DNA from: Clostridia bacterium
Lineage (GTDB): Bacteria > Bacillota > Clostridia > Christensenellales > Aristaeellaceae
Reading direction: 5' to 3'
Length of the DNA: 64,000 nucleotides
Assembly: GCA_017448975.1 (NCBI GenBank)
Contig: JAFSKN010000054.1
Coordinates: 116,287 to 180,286, forward strand
Below are positions 7,624-15,673 of the stretch, one piece after another. A program made the translations under genes and the position numbers. Under the pieces are notes generated by a model. That model saw only the letters and a program-made list of their open reading frames with translations, searched no databases and was not told the origin of the DNA. Within the stretch, counting starts at the first letter, position 1; each line of letters begins with the position of its first letter.

Positions 7624-8799
7624 ATGGCCCGTTTTTTTCGTGTGTTCGTTTGTCTGGTGTGCTTGACCCTGTGCGTGGGTGCGGCTGCGTTCTCTCCGGC
7701 TGCTCTGGCGGAACCCTTGGAGCAGGGCGCGCCCATGACCCTGACGGCCCCCAGCGCCATTTTGATGGAGGCGGAAACCGGGGCGGTGATCTTTGAAAAG
7801 AACGCGGACGAGCGGCGGCCCGCCGCGTCGGTGACCAAGCTGATGACGTTGCTGATCGTGCTGGAAAAGCTGGATCAGGGAGCGTTCACCTTAGAGGACA
7901 AAATCACCGTGTCCCCAGCGGCGGCGGCGCAGCCCGGCTCCCAGGCGTTTTTGGACGCTCATGCCGTTTATCCCCTGAAAGAACTGCTGAAAGCCACCAT
8001 CATTGCCAGCGCCAACGACGCGGCGGCGGCTTTGGCGGAGTATACGGCGGGCACGGAGGAAGCTTTCGCCACCTTAATGAATGAAAAAGCGGCGGCGCTG
8101 GACCTTGAAAACAGCCATTACGTGAACTGCACCGGCCTGCCCGCCGAGGGGCAGTACACCTGCGCCAGGGACGTGGCGGTGCTGTCCCGGGAGGTGGCGA
8201 AGCACCCAACGTATTTCACCTATTCCTCCGTGTGGCTGGATAATCTCACCCATCCTTCGGGCCGGGTGACGGATCTGACCAACACCAACCGGCTGGTGCG
8301 GTTTTACAAGGACTGCGACGGCATGAAGACCGGCTCCACCAACGAGGCCAAGTATTGCCTCAGCGCCACGGCGGAAAGAAACGGTATGCGCCTGATCGCG
8401 GTGGTGCTGGGCGTGCCCAACAGCCAGACCCGGTTCGACGAAGCCCGGGCCATGCTGGATTACGGCTTTTCCGCCTATTCCTTAACGCCCGTGGCCCGGG
8501 AAGGGGACTGGATCGGCATGCAGGTGCCGGTGAAATTGGGGGCCAAGGATCAGGTGGACGCGGCGCTGGGAACTGGCCTGTCCTTGCTGCTGCGCTCTGG
8601 CATGAAGGACCAGTTGAGCTTCGAGGCTGAATTGCCGGAATCCGTCACCGCGCCGGTGCGGGCCGGGGATCCGCTGGGAAACGTTTGGGTGCTGCTGTCC
8701 GGGAAACGGATCGCCCAGCTGCCTGCCGTGGCGGCCCAGGACGTGCGCCTGCCCGGCATGCTGGAAGGGTTCATGCGGCTGTGGGAGAATTGGCGGTGA
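7624..8799 (+). CDS. dacF: Serine-type D-alanyl-D-alanine carboxypeptidase (PBP5/DacF type)
   Basis: 391-residue S11 peptidase that removes the terminal D-Ala of peptidoglycan pentapeptide on the outer face of the membrane. Signal peptide 1-29 (cleavage near ALAE). Catalytic motifs in order: S69-VT-K72, S129-A-N131, K235-T-G. A C-terminal beta domain (about 290-370) and an amphipathic tail (PGMLEGFMRLWENWR) for membrane attachment follow. Ribosome site AAAGGAGGAAGAAAGC fixes the ATG. The symbol reflects the Gram-positive sporulation-type homologues; dacA is an equally fair name. Confidence 0.9.
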   Translation: MARFFRVFVCLVCLTLCVGAAAFSPAALAEPLEQGAPMTLTAPSAILMEAETGAVIFEKNADERRPAASVTKLMTLLIVLEKLDQGAFTLEDKITVSPAAAAQPGSQAFLDAHAVYPLKELLKATIIASANDAAAALAEYTAGTEEAFATLMNEKAAALDLENSHYVNCTGLPAEGQYTCARDVAVLSREVAKHPTYFTYSSVWLDNLTHPSGRVTDLTNTNRLVRFYKDCDGMKTGSTNEAKYCLSATAERNGMRLIAVVLGVPNSQTRFDEARAMLDYGFSAYSLTPVAREGDWIGMQVPVKLGAKDQVDAALGTGLSLLLRSGMKDQLSFEAELPESVTAPVRAGDPLGNVWVLLSGKRIAQLPAVAAQDVRLPGMLEGFMRLWENWR

Positions 8800-8800
8800 C

Positions 8801-8917
8801 AAAAAAGAGTGGAGAGTTGAGAGCGGAGAGTTGAGATCATATCATGTTAATGACAGGTGAATCGTATGTGATCGACTATATAAATCTCAACTCTCAACTC
8901 TCAACTCTTAACTCTCC
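8801..8917. repeat. Heptad-arm palindromic repeat, copy d
   Basis: Left arm GAGTGGA/GAGTTGA/GAGCGGA units (8801-8836), loop about 40 bases, right arm CTCAACT units (8877-8917), again ending GAGATTTATATA when read on the minus strand. It begins just after the dacF stop codon. Confidence 0.8.
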
Positions 8918-8923
8918 TAACTG

Positions 8924-8970
8924 AAAAAAGCGCCTTTGAAAGCCGATCATCGGCCCAAAGGCGCTTTTTT
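8924..8970. terminator. Bidirectional intrinsic terminator
   Basis: Perfect stem AAAAAAGCGCCTTTG / CAAAGGCGCTTTTTT with an inner GCCGAT/ATCGGC hairpin. It lies between the convergent dacF (+) and the CD1247-like gene (-) and has T-runs in both directions. Confidence 0.92.
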
Positions 8971-8978
8971 ATCAAGGA

Positions 8979-9389
8979 TTATTCTTCTTCGTCGTCGGGA
9001 GTTTCGGGGAAGAGGGGCTGATGGCAGTTGGGGCAGAGATAGTCCTCGTCGAAATCGAAGGAATCCACCTCAAAGGTCATTTCCTCGCCGCAGTGGGGGC
9101 AGGTGTATTCCACCACGCTGTCGTCTTCCTGTTCGTCCTCGCCGTCTTCGTCGTCGAAATCATCGTCTTCCAGCAGGGTGTCTTCCAGGTCGCTCAGATC
9201 GTTGTCGATGGCTTCCACGTAGGAGCTCAGATCGTCGTGATCATTCCGGATGGAGGCGATTTCGGCGGTGATATCGGTAAGCACTTCCAAGATCTTTTCG
9301 ATCAGCTTGCCTTCGCTTTTTTCGGTGTCCAGCTTCAGGCCCTCAGCCAGGCCCTTCAGGTAGGATACCCGATCAGAAAGGTTATTCAT
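8979..9389 (-). CDS. CD1247-like protein with zinc ribbon
   Basis: 136 residues. The N-terminal half (NNLSDRVSYLKGLAEG...) is the helical region typical of the Clostridia CD1247 family. The middle is strongly acidic (residues 66-90), and the C-terminus carries two CPxC knuckles (C97/C100 and C119/C122) that look like one zinc ribbon. Start ATG after GAGGAGGAAAT. It lies downstream of efp on the same strand, separated by a GGGGGAAACC-type hairpin. The role is unknown; an RNA or ribosome link is only suggested by the neighbourhood. Confidence 0.8.
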   Translation of the reverse strand: MNNLSDRVSYLKGLAEGLKLDTEKSEGKLIEKILEVLTDITAEIASIRNDHDDLSSYVEAIDNDLSDLEDTLLEDDDFDDEDGEDEQEDDSVVEYTCPHCGEEMTFEVDSFDFDEDYLCPNCHQPLFPETPDDEEE

Positions 9390-9464
9390 ATTTCCTCCTC
9401 ATAATACGCAGTTGCTGAACCGCTTGGGAATGCCGTTCCTTTTGCGGTTTTCTTGAAAAGGGGT

Positions 9465-9509
9465 CTGGGGGAAACCATTCTTTTGACTCAAAAGAATGGT
9501 TTCCCCCAG
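9465..9509. repeat. GGGGGAAACC hairpin, copy 1
   Basis: Perfect palindrome: CTGGGGGAAACCATTCTTTT and its complement around a short loop. On its left lies TTTTCTTGAAAAGGGGT, the complement of the ACCCCTTTTCAAGAAA-type tail seen beside the other copies, so this copy is in minus orientation. It sits between efp and the CD1247-like gene. Confidence 0.85.
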
Positions 9510-9530
9510 TAAACTTCGTCTCCGTTTGCC

Positions 9531-10088
9531 TTACGCGCGGGACAGGTATTCGCCGGTGCGGGTGTCGATCTTGATGACGTCGCCGATGTTGATGAACAGG
9601 GGCACCTGAATCTCCAGGCCGGTTTCGGTGGTGGCGGGCTTGAAGTTATTGGTAGCGGTATCGCCCTTGAAGCCGGGTTCGGTCTTGGTGATTTCCAGCT
9701 CAACAAAGTTGGGCGCTTCCACGGAGAACGCCTGGCCCTTGAAATAGCGGATGGTGACGTTCATGTTTTCCTTCACGTACTGGATGGCGTCTTCCACGGC
9801 GTCCTTGCCCAGAGGCATTTGCTCGAAGGTTTCGGGGTCCATGAAGTAGTAGAGGTCGCCGTCGTTGTACAGGTACTGCATTTCCTTGGTTTCGATGATG
9901 GCCCGGGGCATTTTGTCGGTGGGGTTGAAGGTGCGTTCCACCACGGCGCCGGTCATGACGTTCTTGATCTTGGTGCGCACGAAAGCGGCGCCCTTGCCGG
10001 GCTTCACATGCTGGAAATCAACGATGTTCCACACGCCGCCGTCCCATTCGATGGTGATGCCCTTTTTGAAATCGCCAGCAGTAATCAT
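9531..10088 (-). CDS. efp: Translation elongation factor P
   Basis: 185 residues, the standard EF-P length, with KOW-like, central and C-terminal OB domains ([17 protein letters not shown] end). EF-P binds between the P and E sites and rescues ribosomes stalled at polyproline. The tip lysine is K32 in KPGKGAAF, the residue that carries aminopentanol in Bacillus subtilis; the modification here is inferred. Start ATG ([10 protein letters not shown]) after GGAGGAAGAAAA; an in-frame ATG 36 bases upstream is rejected because the ribosome site lies after it. The gene follows an M24 aminopeptidase, a common Firmicutes order. Confidence 0.97.
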   Translation of the reverse strand: MITAGDFKKGITIEWDGGVWNIVDFQHVKPGKGAAFVRTKIKNVMTGAVVERTFNPTDKMPRAIIETKEMQYLYNDGDLYYFMDPETFEQMPLGKDAVEDAIQYVKENMNVTIRYFKGQAFSVEAPNFVELEITKTEPGFKGDTATNNFKPATTETGLEIQVPLFINIGDVIKIDTRTGEYLSRA

Positions 10089-10134
10089 TTTTCTTCCTCC
10101 ATTTTCTTGTTGGTGTATTGACATAAGGGGCCGA

Positions 10135-11202
10135 TCACAGGATCAGCAGCGCCTTTTGTGCATAAACGAAAGAGTGCCAGCCGTTTTCGGTGATGACGCA
10201 GGTGTCCTCAATGCGGACCCCGCCAAGGCCCGGCACGTAGATGCCCGGCTCCACGGTAACGGTGACGCCCGGCTCCAGCCTGTCCTCGCAGAGCTGGGAC
10301 AGGCGGGGTTCCTCGTGGATATCGATGCCCACGCTGTGGCCCAGGCCGTGGCCGAAGCGGCCCTTGTAGCCGGCCGCGTCAATGATCTCATGGGCGATGG
10401 TGTCGATATCCTTGCAGACTTTGCCGGGGAAGAGGGCCTGCTCGCAGGTTTCCTGGGCGCGGAGCACGGTATCGTAAATCTTCTTCATTTCCGTGCTGGG
10501 CTGGCCCAGGGATACGGTGCGGGTCATGTCCGCGCAGTAGCCGCCCTTTTTCGCGCCGAAGTCGAAGGTGATCATTTCGCCCTTTTCGACTTTTTTATCG
10601 CTGGGGATGGCATGGGGGAGACTGCCGTTGACGCCGGAGGCCACGATGGTGTTGAAGGCCAGGGCCTCGCCGCCCAGCTCCAGCATGGTGTAGTCCAGGA
10701 TCAGCTGCAATTGCTTTTCCGTCATGCCGGGCTTGATCTTGGGCAGGAAGGATTCAAACGCGCGGCAGGAAATGTCGCAGGCTTCCTCGATGCACTTGAG
10801 CTCCTTTTCATCCTTGATCCGCCGGGCCTTTTCGGGCGCGCCGTTAAGCGGCGCAAATTCCACGCCGGGGATGTCCTTTTTCAGCTTTTCAAAGGCCCGC
10901 ACGGTCACTTCGTCGTCCTCGTAGCGGACGGCCTTGACGCCGTGCTCCGCGAACAACTTGGCCGCCAGCATGGCGTGGCTGACGCCCTTTTCCACCATCA
11001 GCACCTGCCAGCCGGGGGCCTGACGCTCGGCCTGCTCGGTGTAGCGGAAATCGGTCACGATGGCCTGAAAGCCTTCGCCCAAGGCCAGGAGCCCTTCGCC
11101 GGTGTAGCCGCTCAAATAAAAGATGTTGGAGGGCTTATGGATCAATACGCCCTCGCCCGCGCCGATGCCCGCGATGGCGAACATCCTGTTTACTCTGCTC
11201 AT
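10135..11202 (-). CDS. pepP: M24 family Xaa-Pro aminopeptidase
   Basis: 355 residues: an N-terminal creatinase-type domain (1-125) and a C-terminal pita-bread domain. All five dinuclear metal ligands are visible: D214 and D225 ([16 protein letters not shown]), H289 ([11 protein letters not shown]), E318 (EPGIY) and E332 (RIEDT). It should remove N-terminal residues before proline in the cytoplasm. GGAGG lies 9 bases before the ATG; an in-frame TTG 9 bases further up is too close to the ribosome site. It is followed by efp in 46 bases, so one transcript is likely. YqhT-type dipeptidase is an equally good name. Confidence 0.92.
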   Translation of the reverse strand: MSRVNRMFAIAGIGAGEGVLIHKPSNIFYLSGYTGEGLLALGEGFQAIVTDFRYTEQAERQAPGWQVLMVEKGVSHAMLAAKLFAEHGVKAVRYEDDEVTVRAFEKLKKDIPGVEFAPLNGAPEKARRIKDEKELKCIEEACDISCRAFESFLPKIKPGMTEKQLQLILDYTMLELGGEALAFNTIVASGVNGSLPHAIPSDKKVEKGEMITFDFGAKKGGYCADMTRTVSLGQPSTEMKKIYDTVLRAQETCEQALFPGKVCKDIDTIAHEIIDAAGYKGRFGHGLGHSVGIDIHEEPRLSQLCEDRLEPGVTVTVEPGIYVPGLGGVRIEDTCVITENGWHSFVYAQKALLIL

Positions 11203-11340
11203 GGGTTTCAACCTCCAAAACGGCGCTTGTTCAGCACCACATTGTATTTTAACATACTTCCCGCCGTTGCGCCACCCCCGAAGGAAAGAATTTCAAAAAA
11301 AATTTGCTTTTTTGTGGCCTTGACGGGGTAAAAATGGGAT

Positions 11341-11517
11341 CAATGCAAAAGTTTGTGGGGGAAACCGCTCTTTGGAGGCCAAAGAGCGGTTTCCCCCACA
11401 CCCCCTTCCGAGAAAGCCATAAAAGGAACTGGAAAAAGCTTTTCGACCTGCTTCCCTTCTTTTTGGAAAAACTTTCTCATGGGCTGGGGGCACATTTCCC
11501 CACAAAGATTTGCATTG
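11341..11517. repeat. Inverted-repeat element enclosing a GGGGGAAACC hairpin
   Basis: Ends CAATGCAAAAGTTTGTGGGG (11341-11360) and CCCCACAAAGATTTGCATTG (11498-11517) are inverted repeats agreeing at 18 of 20 bases. Just inside the left end is a perfect GTGGGGGAAACCGCTCTTTG hairpin (11355-11399), followed by ACCCCCTTCCGAGAAAG. The element fills most of the gap between pepP and the XRE gene. A third copy of the end sequence lies at 48415-48434. No transposase is inside. Confidence 0.75.
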
Positions 11518-11587
11518 AACCCAAAATATGAAAAAAAGCAGAAAAAAAGCGCCTGCGGCGCGGGGAAGAAAAGAAAAAAAGGGGCGT

Positions 11588-11920
11588 TTATGCTTTTTCC
11601 AACAGAGTGTTTACGACCGTGTCCACGCATTTTTGTTCCGACGGTCCTAAGGCGCGGTATTTTTCCAGCAGACTGTGTTCCTGCTGGCTGATATGCGTGG
11701 TAATGATATGGGTTTTATCTTCGTCGGAATACTCTCTGCCTACGAGAAAATCAATGGAAACATGAAAAAAATCCGCCATGTCGCACAAAATGGAAATATC
11801 CGGCTCGATGGCATGATTTTCGTATTGATTGATGGATTGCTGGGTCACGCCCAACACTTCCGCCAGGGCCTGCTGGCTGTACCTTGCCTTTTTCCTGAGC
11901 GCTTTCAAATTTGCTATCAA
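11588..11920 (-). CDS. XRE-family transcriptional regulator
   Basis: 110 residues. Cro/C1-type helix-turn-helix at 1-58 (LRKKARYSQQALAEVLGVTQ, SINQYENHAIEPDI), then a helical tail likely for dimerisation. I take the TTG at 11920 because GGAGGTGA lies just upstream; the TTG at 11935 would put that ribosome site inside the gene. It is divergent from a strong promoter at 12027-12055, and repeats of AACAA/TTGTT type lie in between, so it probably represses that promoter and itself. Confidence 0.85.
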   Translation of the reverse strand: MIANLKALRKKARYSQQALAEVLGVTQQSINQYENHAIEPDISILCDMADFFHVSIDFLVGREYSDEDKTHIITTHISQQEHSLLEKYRALGPSEQKCVDTVVNTLLEKA

Positions 11921-11942
11921 TTTACTCACCTCCAAGCATAGT

Positions 11943-11963
11943 TTAACAATATTTTTTTGTTAA
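11943..11963. promoter_or_regulatory. Palindrome, probable XRE operator
   Basis: TTAACAA, 7-base spacer, TTGTTAA, just upstream of the XRE gene. A related ACAAT-5-ATTGT palindrome (12030-12044) lies between the -35 and -10 of the divergent promoter. Two related sites in one divergent region fit autorepression. Confidence 0.55.
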
Positions 11964-12026
11964 TAGAAAATCATTATTCTTGTTTTTAGAAGTTTAAATG
12001 GTTGAAATGAGATTGTATTATTGTTG

Positions 12027-12055
12027 TTGACAATATTAAATTGTTATTTTATAAT
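12027..12055 (+). promoter_or_regulatory. Consensus sigma-A promoter facing away from the XRE gene
   Basis: TTGACA, 17-base spacer, TATAAT. A leader of about 80 bases follows and ends in GGGAGGAAATACA-ATG, but the reading frame stops after five codons. Confidence 0.8.
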
Positions 12056-12151
12056 GGTAAAAACAATTCCTGAAAAAGAATCTTCCACGATTTCTTTGCT
12101 GCTTGATCTTCGGACGAACCACACATTTTCAAGATTTAGGGAGGAAATACA

Positions 12152-12169
12152 ATGATAATAATGGTATAG
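12152..12169 (+). pseudogene. Five-codon ORF after a strong promoter and ribosome site
   Basis: ATG ATA ATA ATG GTA TAG directly after GGGAGGAAATACA. Either the start of a gene whose body was deleted or a leader peptide without a following gene on this strand; the next 50 bases belong to the 3' side of a minus-strand gene. The deletion reading is inference. Confidence 0.45.
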
Positions 12170-12215
12170 TCCCTCGGCCATCACGGTTCAGCAGACATAA
12201 AGCACAGCCAGAGTT

Positions 12216-12422
12216 TTACTGTACTGGTCCATCAGGTGCCCTAAGCATCAGCACGACCGCTTCGATGAATTCCTCAACGTTAGGGGTGCGGTCGCCGAAC
12301 ATGGCTTTGAAATTGTCATTATCCTTAGCTGATTGAATTGCTTCCTCCATGTCGACGCGGATTTGTTCCGGAGTAGTGTTGTTCTTGGCGGCGAGAAAAA
12401 GAATTGCATCCTCTGTATCCAT
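12216..12422 (-). CDS. Small Spo0A C-terminal-like protein
   Basis: 68 residues. Residues 12-62 line up by eye with the last part of the Spo0A DNA-binding domain: KxNTT...I....AI..A in the recognition-helix region, then N...MFG....P...EFI..V...LR. The receiver domain and the first half of the effector domain are absent. It has its own promoter (12484-12512) and a GGAGA ribosome site, so it looks like an intact small gene. It could bind DNA, pair with Spo0A-type effectors or compete with them; all three are inference. Confidence 0.6.
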   Translation of the reverse strand: MDTEDAILFLAAKNNTTPEQIRVDMEEAIQSAKDNDNFKAMFGDRTPNVEEFIEAVVLMLRAPDGPVQ

Positions 12423-12483
12423 TGTGTGGTCATCTCCTGTGTTGTTGTCATCTCCCTGAATGTCTCAATTTTAATACTGGGAA

Positions 12484-12512
12484 AGTATAGCATGAGTCAG
12501 GAGCTTTGTAAA
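12484..12512 (-). promoter_or_regulatory. Promoter of the Spo0A-C-like gene
   Basis: Read on the minus strand: TTTACA (12507-12512), 17-base spacer, TATACT (12484-12489). Confidence 0.7.
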
Positions 12513-12554
12513 GACTGTTGGCTCTCCATCGTAAGCGATGTGGACATATAGAAA

Positions 12555-13433
12555 CTACTGAGAGTCCGCTTCGAGCATATTCTGAACGCGCTCAATGAAC
12601 AGTTGGACAGCAGGCGAAAAGACCTGATATTTCTTCCAGATTAAATTTCCTTTAGCTGGCATTGGAGGCACGAGAGGACGGACACAAAGGCTACTGTCGC
12701 CGGAGGTGTTGATAAGAGCGTCAAAGCACAGGGCATAACCCAGCCTGTCCTCTACCATCAGTGAGGCATTATAGATCAGATTATAGGTGGCGACAACACG
12801 GAGAGAGGTGTATTCCGGGAGCCCAGTAAGGACAGGCGCCGCAGCTCTGGATACGATTAGAGGAAGCCCTCGAAGATCGGAAAAACGAAATTCCGTCTTT
12901 TGCGAAAGAGGATCATCCTTTCGCATCATCACTCCGAACCGATCCCTGACGGGAAGTTCCAGAGACTGAAAAATGCTGTGATCCACATCGGAAAAAATCA
13001 AAGCAAAGTCGATAAGGCCGTTGTCCAGCTCATCCATGAGGTCCTGGGTGTCGCCGCTGGTAACGTGAAACCGGATATCCGGGTATTCGCTCGAAAGCTC
13101 TGACGCCGCACGGGCCAGATAGTGAAAGGAACATGACTCACCGGCTCCGATCCGAACCGTGCCTGTGATATGATTCTTGATCTGTGAAATTTCCTCTTCT
13201 GTCCGCTGTATCAGACGAACCATTTCCTCTGCGCGTCTGCGGAGTACCATGCCCTCATCGGTAAGTGTGATTCTGCGGTTCCCGCGCACAAAAAGGGCCG
13301 CCCCCAATTCCTCTTCCAGTTCTTTCATTTGCCGGGACAGGGAGGGCTGTGCAACGTGAAGGGTCTCGGCGGCGGCTGATATTGTTCCCTCCCTGACGAC
13401 AGCCAGATAGTATTGCATGGTCCGAATGTCCAT
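12555..13433 (-). CDS. LysR-family transcriptional regulator
   Basis: 292 residues: N-terminal winged HTH (1-60; ISAAAETLHVAQPSLSRQMKELEEELGAALF) and a periplasmic-binding-like effector domain (about 90-290). Start ATG (MDIRTMQYY) after AAAAGGAGTGATCTT; an in-frame ATG 36 bases upstream lacks a site. It is divergent from the hydrolase gene at 13569 across 135 bases that contain a good promoter, the usual set-up for LysR control of the divergent operon. The inducer is unknown. Confidence 0.93.
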   Translation of the reverse strand: MDIRTMQYYLAVVREGTISAAAETLHVAQPSLSRQMKELEEELGAALFVRGNRRITLTDEGMVLRRRAEEMVRLIQRTEEEISQIKNHITGTVRIGAGESCSFHYLARAASELSSEYPDIRFHVTSGDTQDLMDELDNGLIDFALIFSDVDHSIFQSLELPVRDRFGVMMRKDDPLSQKTEFRFSDLRGLPLIVSRAAAPVLTGLPEYTSLRVVATYNLIYNASLMVEDRLGYALCFDALINTSGDSSLCVRPLVPPMPAKGNLIWKKYQVFSPAVQLFIERVQNMLEADSQ

Positions 13434-13492
13434 AAGATCACTCCTTTTCTTCCTATCCAATTTTAGCATAGGAAGGCATAGAAAACAAGTAT

Positions 13493-13521
13493 TTGATTAT
13501 ATGTATGAGAGCGATTATAAT
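13493..13521 (+). promoter_or_regulatory. Promoter of the hydrolase-acetyltransferase-flavodoxin operon
   Basis: TTGATT, 17-base spacer, TATAAT, 48 bases before the hydrolase start, inside the LysR divergent region. Confidence 0.75.
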
Positions 13522-13568
13522 ATCACCATCGAGAGCGCAAAACCTCTGTTTGAAAGGAATGATTCGTT

Positions 13569-14555
13569 ATGATGAAGACGGAAGAATTGAAACTCACGCA
13601 GGAGTGGGATAAGACTTTCCCGAAAAGTGATAAAGTGGATCACTGCAAAGTTACATTCATGAACCACTTTGGCATCACCCTGGCGGCGGATATGTATGTC
13701 CCCAAAGGTGCGGCAGGAAAGCTGCCTGCCATTGCGGTTTCCGGCCCCTTTGGTGCCTGTAAGGAGCAGTCCTCCGGGTTGTATGCGCAGACCATGGCAG
13801 AGCGCGGTTTTCTGACCATCGCATTTGACCCCTCCTTTACCGGCGAGTCCAGCGGCTGGCCCCGGGCGATGCATTCCCCCGACATTGACGTAGAAGATTT
13901 TCAGGCGGCTGTTGATTTCCTGTCCTGTCATGAAAAAGTCGTTCCGGAGAGAATCGGCATCATCGGCATTTGCGGCTGGGGCGGCATGGCTTTGCAAACC
14001 GCCTGCATCGACACGAGGATCAAAGCAACGGTTACCTCTACTATGTACGATATGTCCCGCGTAGCCGGTAACGGATATTTTGACCAGGCTGATAATAAAG
14101 AAGCGCGCCATCAAATGCGGGCCATGATCAATGCCCAGAGGACAAAGGATTACCAGAACGGCGACTATGCCCGGCAGGGCGGCGTGGTGGATCCACTGCC
14201 GGAAGACGCTCCCTTTTTCGTAAAGGACTACTATGACTACTACAAGACCCCTCGCGGATACCATCCCCGTTCCCTGAATTCCAACGACGGCTGGACGGTA
14301 AACACCGGCACTTCGCTGATGAACACGCGGCTGTTCACCTACGTCGGGGAGATTGACAGCGCTGTGCTGATGGTTCACGGCGAGAAGGCGCACTCCTGTT
14401 ATATGAGCCGGGACGCATTCAAGCTGCTGAAAGGCGAAAACAAAGAACTGCTGATTATTCCGGACGCGGTTCATACCGATCTGTACGACGGCGGCGGCAA
14501 AGATGCCATTCCTTTCGACAAGATTGAAGAATTCATGAGGAGATGGATGAAGTAA
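13569..14555 (+). CDS. Alpha/beta hydrolase (YcjY-like)
   Basis: 328-residue cytoplasmic alpha/beta hydrolase without a signal peptide. Seen: oxyanion-side region [12 protein letters not shown], nucleophile elbow [10 protein letters not shown], the STMYDM segment typical of YcjY-like proteins, and near the C-terminus the acid and histidine regions ([27 protein letters not shown]). The elbow has Cys rather than Ser near the nucleophile position, as in dienelactone hydrolases, though the exact residue cannot be fixed by eye. First gene of the cluster controlled by the divergent LysR. Substrate unknown. Confidence 0.8.
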   Translation: MMKTEELKLTQEWDKTFPKSDKVDHCKVTFMNHFGITLAADMYVPKGAAGKLPAIAVSGPFGACKEQSSGLYAQTMAERGFLTIAFDPSFTGESSGWPRAMHSPDIDVEDFQAAVDFLSCHEKVVPERIGIIGICGWGGMALQTACIDTRIKATVTSTMYDMSRVAGNGYFDQADNKEARHQMRAMINAQRTKDYQNGDYARQGGVVDPLPEDAPFFVKDYYDYYKTPRGYHPRSLNSNDGWTVNTGTSLMNTRLFTYVGEIDSAVLMVHGEKAHSCYMSRDAFKLLKGENKELLIIPDAVHTDLYDGGGKDAIPFDKIEEFMRRWMK

Positions 14556-14559
14556 AGAT

Positions 14560-15138
14560 ATGGAATTAAAAGACTTCCTTGAAGAAATGGATACCGGCGA
14601 GGAGATTGAAGCGGGATCGGAATGCCACCTGTTCATGCATGGCCTCTCCCAGGAAGCGCTGCGCATCACGGCTGAGATGAACAATGCTTATCATACACCT
14701 GAAGAACTGGTGGTGCTGATGCGGAAGCTGACAGGTCAGCTGGATTTCCCTTCCTTCGGCCTTTTCCCACCGTTCTATACGGACTGCGGAAAGAACATCC
14801 ACTTCGGGCAAAACGTATTCATCAATTCCGGCTGCCGCTTCCAGGATCAGGGAGGCATCTGGATCGGAGACAATGTGCTGATCGGCCATAATGCGGTACT
14901 GGCGACACTGAATCATAATCCCGACCCTGCAAAACGGGGCAACCTGATCCCCTCCCGAATTGTGATCGGAAATGATGTCTGGCTTGGGGCGAACGTGACG
15001 GTATTGCCCGGTGTGACCATCGGGGACGGAGCAATCATCGCTGCAGGCGCGGTCGTAACAAAAGATGTCCCGGCCAATACTGTCGCAGGTGGTGTGCCGG
15101 CGAAGGTGATAAAAGTGATTGGAGACAATTATGAGTAA
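14560..15138 (+). CDS. Hexapeptide-repeat acyl (sugar O-acetyl) transferase
   Basis: 192 residues: an N-terminal helical Mac-type segment ([16 protein letters not shown]) and left-handed beta-helix hexapeptide repeats ([53 protein letters not shown]) ending in [11 protein letters not shown]. This matches the maltose/galactoside O-acetyltransferase family, acetyl-CoA dependent trimers. The catalytic-loop histidine is probably in LNHNPDP. It starts 4 bases after the hydrolase and overlaps the flavodoxin gene by 8 bases, so it is in the same operon. Confidence 0.88.
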   Translation: MELKDFLEEMDTGEEIEAGSECHLFMHGLSQEALRITAEMNNAYHTPEELVVLMRKLTGQLDFPSFGLFPPFYTDCGKNIHFGQNVFINSGCRFQDQGGIWIGDNVLIGHNAVLATLNHNPDPAKRGNLIPSRIVIGNDVWLGANVTVLPGVTIGDGAIIAAGAVVTKDVPANTVAGGVPAKVIKVIGDNYE

Positions 15139-15673
15139 AGTACTTGTCATTACCACAAGCCTGCGGACAAAGAGCAATTCTGACAGGCTGGCGGAAGAAC
15201 TGATCCGTGGTGCGCGTGAAGCCGGGCACGAAGTCGAACACATCAGCCTCAAGGGTAAAGAAATCAAGTTCTGCATCGGATGTCTGGCCTGCCAGAAGAC
15301 TCAGAAATGCGTCCTGAAGGATGATGCTGTTGAGATCGCGGAGAAGGTCAAAGACTCGGATACGCTGGTTTTCGCTACACCGATCTATTACTACGAGATG
15401 AGCGGTCAGATGAAGACGCTGTTGGATCGCCTGAATCCGTTGTATCCGTCCGACTACAGGTTCCGCAAGGTCTACATGCTCTCCACGGCAACTGAGGACG
15501 AGGAGTATGTGCCTGAGAAGGCTGTGAGTGGCTTGCAGGGCTGGGTGGATTGTTTTGAGAAGGCTGAATTTGCCGGTTCACTATTCTGCGGAGGGATCAA
15601 CGATGCAGGAGAAGCGGATGGGAAGAGCGATGAAAAGAATGAGGCTTATCAGTTCGGTAAGGGGTTGGAATAA
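15131..15673 (+). CDS. NADPH-dependent FMN reductase / flavodoxin-family protein
   Basis: 180 residues. N-terminal FMN phosphate loop ([18 protein letters not shown]), the [14 protein letters not shown] cysteine-containing loop common to the iron-sulfur-flavoprotein-like NADPH:FMN reductases, and the [19 protein letters not shown] flavin segment. Expected to bind FMN and move electrons to a small acceptor. Whether the cysteines hold a cluster is uncertain: only three are in the loop. It overlaps the acetyltransferase by 8 bases and the lipoprotein by 71 bases. Confidence 0.88.
   Translation: MSKVLVITTSLRTKSNSDRLAEELIRGAREAGHEVEHISLKGKEIKFCIGCLACQKTQKCVLKDDAVEIAEKVKDSDTLVFATPIYYYEMSGQMKTLLDRLNPLYPSDYRFRKVYMLSTATEDEEYVPEKAVSGLQGWVDCFEKAEFAGSLFCGGINDAGEADGKSDEKNEAYQFGKGLE

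Noticed and set aside
9865-11331. 488-codon plus-strand frame
   Set aside because: Antisense to efp and pepP, both of which have all family residues.
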